From: Alphaproteobacteria bacterium
GTDB taxonomy: Bacteria > Pseudomonadota > Alphaproteobacteria > UBA7887
Assembly (NCBI GenBank): GCA_028289725.1
Contig: JANQOH010000396.1
Coordinates: forward strand, 1 to 59,835
DNA length: 59,835 nt
Direction: 5' to 3'
Shown here: one piece after another, positions 26,161 to 34,079 of the stretch
How positions within the stretch are numbered: the first letter of the stretch is position 1
Layout of the letters: the number at the start of each line of letters is the position of its first letter
Notes under the pieces: model-generated
The model's input: the letters and a program-made list of their open reading frames with translations, nothing else
What the model was told of the DNA's origin: nothing
Database searches by the model: none
Translations under genes and position numbers: made by a program

Positions 26161-27366
26161 ATGACCGAAGCTTTCATTTGTGACAATGCGCGCACGCCGA
26201 TCGGGCGTTTTGGCGGGTCTTTGTCGAAAGTGCGGACGGACGATCTGGCGTCGGTCCCGATCAAGGCCTTGGTCGAGCGCAACCCAAGTGTCGATTGGGA
26301 GGCGGTGGAAGACGTGATCTATGGCGACGCCAATCAAGCGGGCGAGGACAACCGAAACGTCGCGCGTATGGCGACCTTGCTCGCGGGGTTGCCCGAAACC
26401 GTGGCGGGCCAGACGGTGAACCGCCTGTGCGGTTCGGGCATGCAGGCGACCGCGGCCGCGGCGCGCGCGATCAAATGCGGCGAGGCCGATTTCATGATCG
26501 CGGGCGGAGTCGAAAGCATGACGCGCGCGCCGTTCGTGATGGGCAAGAGCGATTCCGCCTTTTCCAGGCAAGCCGAGATTTTCGATACGACCATCGGCTG
26601 GCGTTTCGTCAATCCGAAAATGAAAGCCGAGCATGGTGTCGACTCCATGCCGGAAACCGCCGAGAACGTGGCCGAGGATTTCCAAATCTCGCGCGCTGAC
26701 CAAGATGGCTTTGCCGTGCGCTCGCAACAACGGGCCGGCGCCGCCATAGAGGCTGGCCGATTGGCGGAGGAAATCGTGCCCGTGACAATCCCGCAACGGC
26801 GGGGCGATCCCGTCGTGGTCGATCAGGACGAGCATCCACGTCCGGACACCACGGTCGAAAAGCTTGCCAAGCTACCGACGCCGTTCCGCGATGGCGGCAC
26901 GGTTACGGCTGGCAATGCATCCGGTGTCAATGATGGCGCGGCGGCAATCCTCGTGGCATCCGAAGCGGCAGCCAAAGCGCACGGCCTTACGCCCGTCGCG
27001 CGCGTCGTTGGCACGACGTCCGTCGGCGTGCCGCCGCGCATCATGGGCTTTGGTCCGGCGCCGGCCAGTCACAAATTGCTGGATCGCCTTGGGCTCAAAG
27101 TGAGCGACATGGACGTGATTGAACTCAATGAAGCATTCGCCGCGCAAGCGCTTGCGGTGACGCGGGATCTTGGCCTCCCGGATGATGCGGTACACGTCAA
27201 TCCGAATGGCGGCGCGATCGCGCTCGGCCATCCGCTTGGCATGAGCGGCGCGCGGTTGGTGCTCACTGCCGCCCGCGAGCTTGCTCGGCGCGATGGCCGA
27301 TATGCTCTGTGCACCATGTGCATCGGTGTCGGCCAAGGCATCGCGATGGTGATTGAGCGGGTATAG
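26161..27366 (+). CDS. pcaF: 3-oxoadipyl-CoA thiolase (beta-ketoadipate pathway)
   Basis: 401 residues. It cleaves 3-oxoadipyl-CoA to succinyl-CoA and acetyl-CoA, the last step of aromatic catabolism through beta-ketoadipate. The nucleophile Cys90 is in NRLCGSGMQA, the base His in NPNGGAIALGHPLG, and Cys387 in CTMCIGVGQG. The stretches QAGEDNRNVARMA and DTTIGWRFVNPKMK and the GVDSMPETAENVA block closely follow remembered PcaF proteins rather than general acetoacetyl-CoA thiolases. GGGAG lies six bases before the ATG. Other pca genes are not in the window, so it may also serve phenylacetate or dicarboxylate breakdown. Confidence 0.85.
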   Translation: MTEAFICDNARTPIGRFGGSLSKVRTDDLASVPIKALVERNPSVDWEAVEDVIYGDANQAGEDNRNVARMATLLAGLPETVAGQTVNRLCGSGMQATAAAARAIKCGEADFMIAGGVESMTRAPFVMGKSDSAFSRQAEIFDTTIGWRFVNPKMKAEHGVDSMPETAENVAEDFQISRADQDGFAVRSQQRAGAAIEAGRLAEEIVPVTIPQRRGDPVVVDQDEHPRPDTTVEKLAKLPTPFRDGGTVTAGNASGVNDGAAAILVASEAAAKAHGLTPVARVVGTTSVGVPPRIMGFGPAPASHKLLDRLGLKVSDMDVIELNEAFAAQALAVTRDLGLPDDAVHVNPNGGAIALGHPLGMSGARLVLTAARELARRDGRYALCTMCIGVGQGIAMVIERV

Positions 27367-27594
27367 CGTTGGCGCGTTCGGGCGTCATGAGAGCTTCACA
27401 TAACTGTCAGCGGCTTGTCGTCCGACTGACCGTGTAGAGTCGCCGAATCTCACTAAATGGATGTTCGTTCAAGACGGTGAAGGCGCTGCCGTCCCTCAAG
27501 AAAACAAAGGTGGCGCCGTCCCCCTTTAACGCCGCGAATTGGGAGGGAATCCGCGTGTGGCCCCGTCCCCCCGCATCTTCGGGTCACACGCCGA

Positions 27595-27638
27595 GTTGGC
27601 GGCCGGGTCCCCGCATCGGCCGCCAACCACCCTTTTTC
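27595..27638 (+). terminator. Rho-independent terminator candidate downstream of pcaF
   Basis: An 11-bp perfect stem, GTTGGCGGCCG (27595-27605) with CGGCCGCCAAC (27617-27627), with an 11-base loop, then CCACCCTTTTT. It lies about 230 bases after the pcaF stop and just beyond the convergent acyl-CoA dehydrogenase stop. The preceding 27367-27594 stretch has no convincing gene, only an imperfect GTGTGG/CACAC hairpin. Confidence 0.55.
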
Positions 27639-27665
27639 CGATGTCAGATTGTTGGTGGCCGGGAC

Positions 27666-28826
27666 TTACCGTAGGCCGAGTCCGCGCGCGATAATGCCGC
27701 GCAGGATTTCTCGCGTGCCGCCCTGGATCGTGAGTTTTGGCGCGATCATGGTGGCGTGGTCGATCACGTCCTGAAAATTGGGGCGATTGCTGGGTTCGAC
27801 ATCGGCGAATGCCGCGAGATCGCGGGCTTTGGCCGGCAAGGCCTGTTCCCAATTGGTGCCAAGGTCTTTGACGATCGAGGCTTCGAGCACCGGCTCCTTG
27901 CCTGCCGCCAGCATGCCGGCGACTGAAATCGACATGCGCCGCAGAGAGTTGAGCTGCGCGACCAGACGGCCGACGCCTTCCGCGCCACGGAGGTCGGGCT
28001 TATCACCCAGCGCGCCGATCAATTCGACGAGCACTTGATAGGTCTCCAAGAAGCGCTCCGGACCGCTGCGTTCATAGGCGAGCTCACTGGTCGCCTGTTT
28101 CCACGCCCCGTCGATCTCGCCGAGCACGCTGTTGTCCGGCAGCATGGCATCGTCAAACACAACCTCATTGAACTCGTGACCGCCGGTCATGAACGGGATG
28201 GGACTGACCGTGATGCCCGGCTTTTTCATATCGACCAAGAACTGGGTCAGGCCGTGACGGCGATTTTCCTTCGTCGGCGGCGCGGTGCGAAACAGCGCAA
28301 TCATGTAATCCGACTGGTGTGCGTAACTGGTCCAGACTTTGCGACCGTTAATGCGCCATCCCTGTTCGACCTTGTCCGCCTTGGTCTTGGCGGCGAATAG
28401 GTCCGAGCCCGAGTCCGGTTCGCTCATGCCAATGCAAAAAGTGCACTCGCCACGCGTAATGCGCGGCAATATGTCCGCTTTGATTTCCTCCGGCGCGTGC
28501 TGGAGCAGAATGGGCCCGCTTTGCCGATCCGCCACAAAATGCGCTTGTGTCGGCGCGCCGGCCGCCAGGAACTCTTCGTTCACGACATAGCGTTCGAGGT
28601 AACTTCGTTCATGCCCGCCATATTGTTTCGGCCAGGTCATGCCAATCCAGCCCTTGGCGCCGACCCTTTTGCTGAAGGCCCGATCGAAGCTGCCGCGACC
28701 GCCAGCATTGTTCGGATTGATATTGCCCGCGGCAATTTCAGCGTCGAGAAATTCCCGGACCTCGCCACGCAGCGACTCGGCCTCGGGTGGTAAACCCAGC
28801 GCATCAAACTCGATCGACTTCGCCAT
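27666..28826 (-). CDS. Acyl-CoA dehydrogenase (large partner of a pair)
   Basis: 386 residues with the standard fold. The FAD/substrate motif CIGMSEPDSGSDLFAAKTKA lies in the beta domain. WRINGRKVWTSYAHQSDY follows, then AYERSGPERF, and the family end QGGTREILRGIIARGLGL. It is third in a minus-strand operon (crotonase, acyl-CoA dehydrogenase, this gene), separated by 73 bases from the second. Two adjacent, dissimilar acyl-CoA dehydrogenases plus a crotonase resemble the heterotetrameric FadE pairs used on steroid side chains, but substrate and complex formation are inferred. Confidence 0.88.
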   Translation of the reverse strand: MAKSIEFDALGLPPEAESLRGEVREFLDAEIAAGNINPNNAGGRGSFDRAFSKRVGAKGWIGMTWPKQYGGHERSYLERYVVNEEFLAAGAPTQAHFVADRQSGPILLQHAPEEIKADILPRITRGECTFCIGMSEPDSGSDLFAAKTKADKVEQGWRINGRKVWTSYAHQSDYMIALFRTAPPTKENRRHGLTQFLVDMKKPGITVSPIPFMTGGHEFNEVVFDDAMLPDNSVLGEIDGAWKQATSELAYERSGPERFLETYQVLVELIGALGDKPDLRGAEGVGRLVAQLNSLRRMSISVAGMLAAGKEPVLEASIVKDLGTNWEQALPAKARDLAAFADVEPSNRPNFQDVIDHATMIAPKLTIQGGTREILRGIIARGLGLR

Positions 28827-28899
28827 TGTCTTTCCTAGCGGGTTACGGCCACGTGATTGTGATCAATAGAAATGGCAGCACGTCCGACGCGTCCCTGTC

Positions 28900-29964
28900 C
28901 TAAGCCGCGGTGATCGTCGCCCATAATTGATCGGGCCCACCGGCGCAGATCATTTTGCCGATTTCGGCCGCCCAGACGCTTTCGCTGCCAAAATCGTCCT
29001 GCCACGACCACAGTCGCCGGGTAAATCGGTGCAGGACATATTCCTCCGTGAAGCCGATTGCGCCATGAACTTGATGCGCAATCGCTGCGCCTTCACGCGC
29101 GGCCTCGCCAACGCGCACTTTGGTCGATGCGACTTCCATGAACGTGCGATCGTCAAAGGCCTCTGCATCGCCGATTGCTTTTGCGGCCGAGCCAGACGCG
29201 GCCATCGCCGCTGCGGTCTCGCTGGCAAGTTTCGCCAATTCGTGCTGCACCGCCTGAAACTTGCTGATCTTTCGTTCGAAGGCGACGCGTTCCCCGGCAT
29301 AGTCGACCGAAAGATCTAAAATTGCTTCCAACGCGCTCGTCATCTGTAGGGACCGCGCTGCCGCGCCCATCAAACGCAAGCCACGCTCGCCGAGCCCTTC
29401 GGGTGCCGGTGCCGTCTTCAATGGCGTCACGCCGTCGAAGCGGACTTCGTCGCGCGGATCCGCTGCCAAATTGGTTCCGGCGATAACGGAGCAGGCGCCG
29501 GTTTCCACCAAGGCGACGACATTCTTGTCCGCTTGCGCCGCAATCAGCGCCATATGATCCGACGCGCTTGCCCAGGGAACTTGGTGCACGGACCCGACGA
29601 GACGGCCATCCGCATCCAGCACGATCCGATCCTTGGTGCGCGTCGGCGCGACGGTCATCCGGCCGGTTGGTGCCTCGATCCCGCCGCGGCCGAGCAGCCA
29701 GGCCGCGAGCAATGTCTCCGCGAGCGGCACCGGCGCCGCATAGGTGCCGGACACGCGGGCGATGGCAAATCCGTCGGCGATGGACGCACCGCCACCACCC
29801 AAGGCATCGTCCAACCATGCGACCGTCAAACCCGCTTCTTCGAGCGCAGTCCAAAGTGGTGCGCGCCAGGCGTCATCGTCGGCGCTGTTGATCGCCTGCG
29901 GATCGGCCAAATCGCGGAAAATCCGCTCGGTCGTCTCGACGATAATGGGATCCGCGCTGGTCAT
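28900..29964 (-). CDS. Acyl-CoA dehydrogenase-like protein (small partner)
   Basis: 354 residues, shorter than usual and with a divergent N-terminal half. There is no clear MTEP/MSEP-type FAD motif, and the middle is reduced to LAADPRDEVRFDGV. The C-terminal helical domain is well kept: FERKISKFQAVQHELAKLA (FAD-contacting Arg and Gln), then AHQVHGAIGFTEEYVLHRFTRR. Its start overlaps the crotonase stop (ATGA at 29961-29964). Such shortened partners usually contribute one half of a shared active site in alpha2beta2 complexes. Likely not active alone. Confidence 0.83.
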   Translation of the reverse strand: MTSADPIIVETTERIFRDLADPQAINSADDDAWRAPLWTALEEAGLTVAWLDDALGGGGASIADGFAIARVSGTYAAPVPLAETLLAAWLLGRGGIEAPTGRMTVAPTRTKDRIVLDADGRLVGSVHQVPWASASDHMALIAAQADKNVVALVETGACSVIAGTNLAADPRDEVRFDGVTPLKTAPAPEGLGERGLRLMGAAARSLQMTSALEAILDLSVDYAGERVAFERKISKFQAVQHELAKLASETAAAMAASGSAAKAIGDAEAFDDRTFMEVASTKVRVGEAAREGAAIAHQVHGAIGFTEEYVLHRFTRRLWSWQDDFGSESVWAAEIGKMICAGGPDQLWATITAA

Positions 29965-30770
29965 CGGCCGACAAAGTTTGGAATGCGGCGTTCACCCATC
30001 GCTGTCACGCCTTCGGCAAAGTCCTCGGTTTGGCGAAGCCGGGTTTGTTCCGCGAGTTCGTGATCGGTCGCGGCGGCGACCCGATCCGCCAAACCTGCCC
30101 GCATGGTCGCGCGCGTTGACATGACACCGAGCGGCGCGCAAGTCGCGATTTCCGCCGCCAATTCCATGGCCGTTTGGCGGACCTGGTCTTGCGCGACGAG
30201 AACATCGGCGAGACCCATATCGACTGCTTCGTCGCCCTTGAAACGCCGGCTGGTATAGAACATTAGCGCGGCATTGCTCTTACCGATCAGCTCCGGCAGC
30301 GTCACGCTCAACCCGAAGCCGGGATGAAAGCCGAGCCGCGTGAAGTTCGCGCAAAACCGTGCCTCCGGGCACGTCACGCGGAGATCGGGAACCATGGCGA
30401 GGCCCAACCCGCCACCGACCGCCGCGCCGTGAATTGCGCCGACGATGGGCTTTTTCGTGCGCATCAGCCGCACGGCTTCCTGGTACAAATGTCCGGCGCT
30501 GAGGGGCCGGGTCTTGTTGGCCTCGTTCCCGTCGCCGTCGGAAAAATCTCCGCCCGCGCTGAAATCCGCCCCGGCGCAGAAGGCTTTGCCCTCCGCCGCC
30601 AAAACCAAGGCTCGGCATTCCGCTTCGTCGTCGAGCGTTTCAAAGGCATCCGCGATTTCGGCGATCAAATCATGATCGAAGAAATTGAAGGGCGGGCGCC
30701 TGATCTCGATGACCGCGACATGGTCCGAAAGATCGACGCCAATATCTTGATAACTCCCGAATGCGGCCAT
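29961..30770 (-). CDS. Enoyl-CoA hydratase/isomerase family protein
   Basis: 269 residues from ATG 30770, which follows GGGGAGA; the longer frame to 30842 lacks support. Motifs include AEGKAFCAGADFSAGG (first oxyanion loop), HGAAVGGGLGLAMVPDLRVT (second) and FTRLGFHPGFGLSVTLPELIG. It is the first gene of the operon with the two acyl-CoA dehydrogenases and likely hydrates their enoyl-CoA product. The active-site glutamates are not both evident (FHPG replaces the usual LxPE-type stretch), so it could be an isomerase or lyase member. Confidence 0.86.
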   Translation of the reverse strand: MAAFGSYQDIGVDLSDHVAVIEIRRPPFNFFDHDLIAEIADAFETLDDEAECRALVLAAEGKAFCAGADFSAGGDFSDGDGNEANKTRPLSAGHLYQEAVRLMRTKKPIVGAIHGAAVGGGLGLAMVPDLRVTCPEARFCANFTRLGFHPGFGLSVTLPELIGKSNAALMFYTSRRFKGDEAVDMGLADVLVAQDQVRQTAMELAAEIATCAPLGVMSTRATMRAGLADRVAAATDHELAEQTRLRQTEDFAEGVTAMGERRIPNFVGR

Positions 30771-30861
30771 GGATCTCCCCCGGTATCCGCGGATAGTGAG
30801 TGCAGGCTTGCCGAGACCGGCGCGATGTATGAGCATGACCATTCACACATGGAGCCCGAAG

Positions 30862-31161
30862 ATGCAAGCCGACGAACGCGTGTCGCCTATGCCATTTCTG
30901 AGGAGCGCATCTGTAGCGTGGGTCTTGGCAATCTGCGCTGTTGGCGGCCCCGCCGCGGCGATGGAAGTGGACCATACCGATCGCATTGAAGAGGCGGCCG
31001 AACAAACAGGCTGCGTCATCGAGAAGATCGGTAAGGGCAAGAAGAAGTCGAGTGCGATGGTGTACCCGGTAACCTGCAACGCGGATGGCGAACCAGCCGT
31101 CCGCAAGGTCGCGTGCGCGCTCAATCAGTGCACGTTCGAGGATGACGCTGCAGCTCGATAA
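30862..31161 (+). CDS. Small secreted cysteine-containing protein
   Basis: 99 residues from ATG 30862 (GGAG seven bases upstream), divergent from the crotonase operon with a 91-base gap. A signal peptide is evident (RSASVAWVLAICAVGG then PAAAM, cleavage near residue 28). The mature part of about 70 residues is basic in the centre (GKGKKKSS) and has four Cys in TGCVIE, VTCNAD and VACALNQC, likely two disulfides. No family recognised. Upstream in-frame ATGs at 30829 and 30835 are possible but would lengthen the leader. Confidence 0.65.
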   Translation: MQADERVSPMPFLRSASVAWVLAICAVGGPAAAMEVDHTDRIEEAAEQTGCVIEKIGKGKKKSSAMVYPVTCNADGEPAVRKVACALNQCTFEDDAAAR

Positions 31162-31187
31162 ATTGACGGGCCGATTCCGTCGGCGGA

Positions 31188-32237
31188 CTACTCTTTCTTT
31201 TCTTCTTCCACCACCACAGGCGCGGCTTCATCGGCCCCGGCGATCTCAAACCCGGGCTCAAAACCAAAACTCTTGGCAATACGATAAGAATGTTTGGCCC
31301 TGGTCTCGTATCGGATGACGCGCTGTTGATGCGCCGCGCGATCTGAGCGGCTTCTCGGCTTTAGCTTGCTCATGATCGTGTAGGTATCGCCCATTTCCTT
31401 ATGCGCGCCGGCATGGCGTCTTGGAAAGGCTTCCACGGTAAAAACTGCCAGGGCCTTTTCGTAGGTCTTGATCGCTTCCGTTAGCTGACGGTGACGATAG
31501 CCTTGCTCCGCTAGCAGAATGTATGCGCGGCTTACTTCCATCAGCGTTTCGCCGTGGGCGATCGGTTGCTCAAGTGGCTTCGCGATGCGCAGCGCCTCCT
31601 CATAGTGACGCATGGCGTTGTCCAGGGGATTTCGATCTGGGTCCAATTCGTGCAGACGTCGGTGCGCGTTGCCGACAAGGCGCAAGCCTGTCGCGTACAT
31701 GCCGGCATCTGCCTTGTCCGACAACACCGCAAGACCATCTTCGAACGCTGTGATGGCATTTGGAATTGGGGCAGCATCGCCAGTGCCTTGCGATAGGGTA
31801 AGGTACGCATCACCGATCCGATAAAGGATTTCACTATGAGTTCGGGGATCCGTCTCGGCCGGCCGCAAAGACAAGGCGTTACGATAGGATTCGATGCCTT
31901 TCTCGATGTCGCCTTTTTCGTTTCCAGACGCAGCGAGTCGAACAAGACTGGTACCAACACGGTCGCGAAGCTCGCTCTCGACCAACGGCGTGAGATCTTC
32001 GGGGAAGCCTGTCAGCACATAATCATATTCGCTCAGTGCCGTTTCGTACTTCCCGCGTAGGAAGAGTTTGTTCGCGCGATCAATCTCGTGCTGGATCATC
32101 GCCTCGCGTTCAGCCGCCTGCCGCGGCCGCACAACAGTTTCAACGTAGACAGTCGCTTGCCAGATCGACGCTGCGAGCAGGCCTAGAATGAGCGTGCTAA
32201 TGGTCTTTGGGAAACGACCGAGAAATCTTCCGATCAC
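31188..32237 (-). CDS. Membrane-anchored tetratricopeptide-repeat protein
   Basis: 349 residues. One N-terminal membrane helix (about 11-30, STLILGLLAASIW) is followed by about six TPR-like helical pairs, such as ANKLFLRGKYETALSEYDYVL, GIESYRNALSLRPAE, AMRHYEEALRIAKPL and AIKTYEKALAVF. The tail is Glu/Lys-rich. It should act as a periplasm-facing scaffold. It is last of four minus-strand genes starting at the PQQ dehydrogenase, 81 bases after the secreted protein gene, so it may organise that oxidation system. No specific family was recognised beyond TPR. Confidence 0.78.
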   Translation of the reverse strand: MIGRFLGRFPKTISTLILGLLAASIWQATVYVETVVRPRQAAEREAMIQHEIDRANKLFLRGKYETALSEYDYVLTGFPEDLTPLVESELRDRVGTSLVRLAASGNEKGDIEKGIESYRNALSLRPAETDPRTHSEILYRIGDAYLTLSQGTGDAAPIPNAITAFEDGLAVLSDKADAGMYATGLRLVGNAHRRLHELDPDRNPLDNAMRHYEEALRIAKPLEQPIAHGETLMEVSRAYILLAEQGYRHRQLTEAIKTYEKALAVFTVEAFPRRHAGAHKEMGDTYTIMSKLKPRSRSDRAAHQQRVIRYETRAKHSYRIAKSFGFEPGFEIAGADEAAPVVVEEEKKE

Positions 32238-32318
32238 GGATTACTCCTGGCTTAGCGAGCCGCTGTCCGAAGGGGCGCGTCCAGCTTTGTTTTTGGTGGT
32301 TGCGTGCTGGGAAACGTC

Positions 32319-32840
32319 CTAACTCGGTTTCGCGTTGGCCGGAGGTAGATCGATCGGAAACTCGACGGCCATAACCGAAGCCTGACCACCCATGCGCATC
32401 GAAATCCAATGGCTCGTAAATGTCACGGTCGATGCGCCTTCCGGATACACAAAGGTGAAGCTCGCGCTCTTGCTCTTCTTTCGATCGACGGCGGTCACCT
32501 CTTCGGAGATACCTTCGACATCAATCAGCTCGAACTCGGCCTGGGATTGATTGTCGGTCAAATAAATCGTCTGCAAATATTGATCTTCCAAGAAGATCGG
32601 TCGGCCGTTCGAGGCATTATTGCGAACACGAATGGAAATGCTCAGTTTGTCGCCAATACGTTCGACGCGTCGCAAGGTCCAGCGCCAATGATTCCGCTCG
32701 GAAACCTTTTGGTTTAGGTCGGCGCGCCAGTCCGCGCCCGCCAAGGCAGGCGCTTCGTCTTGCGCGACACTGAGTGGCATGGCCCCGAAACTTACGGCCG
32801 TTGCCAGAATGACTGAGAAGAAAAAGTGCTTAAACCGCAT
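32319..32840 (-). CDS. Secreted beta-rich protein of unknown function
   Basis: 173 residues. A signal peptide (hydrophobic 6-24) is cleaved near SVAQ. The mature part reads as an Ig-like beta-sandwich with alternating hydrophobics: LSISIRVRNNASNGRPIFLED, then AEFELIDVEG and SASFTFVYPEGASTVTFTSHW. It resembles small secreted domains that modulate or bind partner proteins. No catalytic motif or cysteine is seen. It lies between the cytochrome c fusion and the TPR gene in the same direction, so a structural role in that complex is plausible. Confidence 0.7.
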   Translation of the reverse strand: MRFKHFFFSVILATAVSFGAMPLSVAQDEAPALAGADWRADLNQKVSERNHWRWTLRRVERIGDKLSISIRVRNNASNGRPIFLEDQYLQTIYLTDNQSQAEFELIDVEGISEEVTAVDRKKSKSASFTFVYPEGASTVTFTSHWISMRMGGQASVMAVEFPIDLPPANAKPS

Positions 32841-32945
32841 GGCATGTCACCTGATTTTTGGGCTGGGGCTCATCTTGCCATGTCCTGCGCAAGTGGATCG
32901 AAATACCAACGCTCTGAACCACTGGGTCGGCCGGATCTGGCCTCG

Positions 32946-33986
32946 CTACTCGATATAGGACAGATGTGCGCGGACTTGGGCCAATCCGCCTTCGCCTTCT
33001 TCCCAAGAGACATTGCCATCACCGTTGGCGTCGACCCCATTGAGAATCCAGTCGATCCGCTCGACGATTTCCTCAGCATAGAATGCTGATGAAACCGGGG
33101 ATGCACCACCAATAATTTGACCCGCCTTATCGACGGTCTTGCCCGCCCAAAATTGAATATTTCTTGCCGATGCTAACACGTGCTCCGCATGGATCTTCGC
33201 GCTCTCGCTTGCGTCCCCGGCGTCCCGCGCGAACTCCATATGCTGAATAATGCCTGCCGCCGCCTTGACGATCCCGTATCCCATACCCGGTCCTTCACCC
33301 GACCGTTCCTTTGTCGGGTCGACCGCATGGCGCACGTGGCGGGTGTGGAGTTGGATGTTCGGCAGGTCTTCCAAGTCGGTGACCGCATAGCCCGCATGCT
33401 CTTTCGCGATCATGGCTTCTTGCTCGAGGATCGTCGCCAGTCCGACTTCACCCGGCGTGTCGGTCCAACTGGTCAAAATATGTCCAATGTGGATCTGGTA
33501 CTCTTTTGGTTCCGCCGGTTCGCTGGTGGTCGAAGAGGCAGGAATGACCTGCCCCTCCTCTTCAACTTCAGACGTCTCGTCGGGGTCCGCCCAATTGGCG
33601 TTCCGTTTGGCGAGCGTTTCGAGATAGGCGCCGATCTGGTTGATTTGCTCGTCGCTAATCTCGCCCATCCCGCCCCACTCCGGCATGGTCTTGTAACCTT
33701 CCTTTACGGTCTGAACGAACTTCGTGTAGCCGCGCTTAAACTTGCGCAGGTCGGCTGAGTTCGGGAGGCCCCGACCGCGGCCGTCGGCTCGCATGCCGTG
33801 GCAATAGGCGCAGTTCGCACGATAGATCGTTTGCCCCGCCGCTTCCGCTTCTTTGTCGCCGGAGAGCGGATTGGGCGATTTCTTACCTTCTTCGCCAACG
33901 GCTTCCGCAATATTGCCGCCGCCGGCCCAAACCATCGCCGCCACCATCGCGACGCACGCGGCCAGCGTCAGTCGCCTTAATGTCAT
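32946..33986 (-). CDS. Cytochrome c fused to a His-rich domain and EF-hand
   Basis: 346 residues from ATG 33986 (GAGG upstream). A signal peptide is followed by a class I cytochrome c domain with haem site CAYCH (59-63) and probable axial Met101 in KTMPEWG. An acidic Ser/Thr/Pro linker (132-162) leads to a helical domain of about 150 residues rich in His (IHIGHIL, KEHAGY, HTRHVRHA, QHMEF, IHAEHVL). The protein ends with a canonical EF-hand loop at 319-330 (D-x-N-x-D-G-N-x-S-x-x-E). It lies 93 bases downstream of the PQQ dehydrogenase and is the obvious electron acceptor. The His-rich/EF-hand part is not a family I recognise. Confidence 0.82.
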   Translation of the reverse strand: MTLRRLTLAACVAMVAAMVWAGGGNIAEAVGEEGKKSPNPLSGDKEAEAAGQTIYRANCAYCHGMRADGRGRGLPNSADLRKFKRGYTKFVQTVKEGYKTMPEWGGMGEISDEQINQIGAYLETLAKRNANWADPDETSEVEEEGQVIPASSTTSEPAEPKEYQIHIGHILTSWTDTPGEVGLATILEQEAMIAKEHAGYAVTDLEDLPNIQLHTRHVRHAVDPTKERSGEGPGMGYGIVKAAAGIIQHMEFARDAGDASESAKIHAEHVLASARNIQFWAGKTVDKAGQIIGGASPVSSAFYAEEIVERIDWILNGVDANGDGNVSWEEGEGGLAQVRAHLSYIE

Positions 33987-34079
33987 TCTTTTTATCCTCG
34001 CAGTTTTAGGAAAGGGATGGCGCGCCGCTAGGCACGCCATCCCCCCTCAATGTCGTAACTCAAGACTGACGATCTACCC

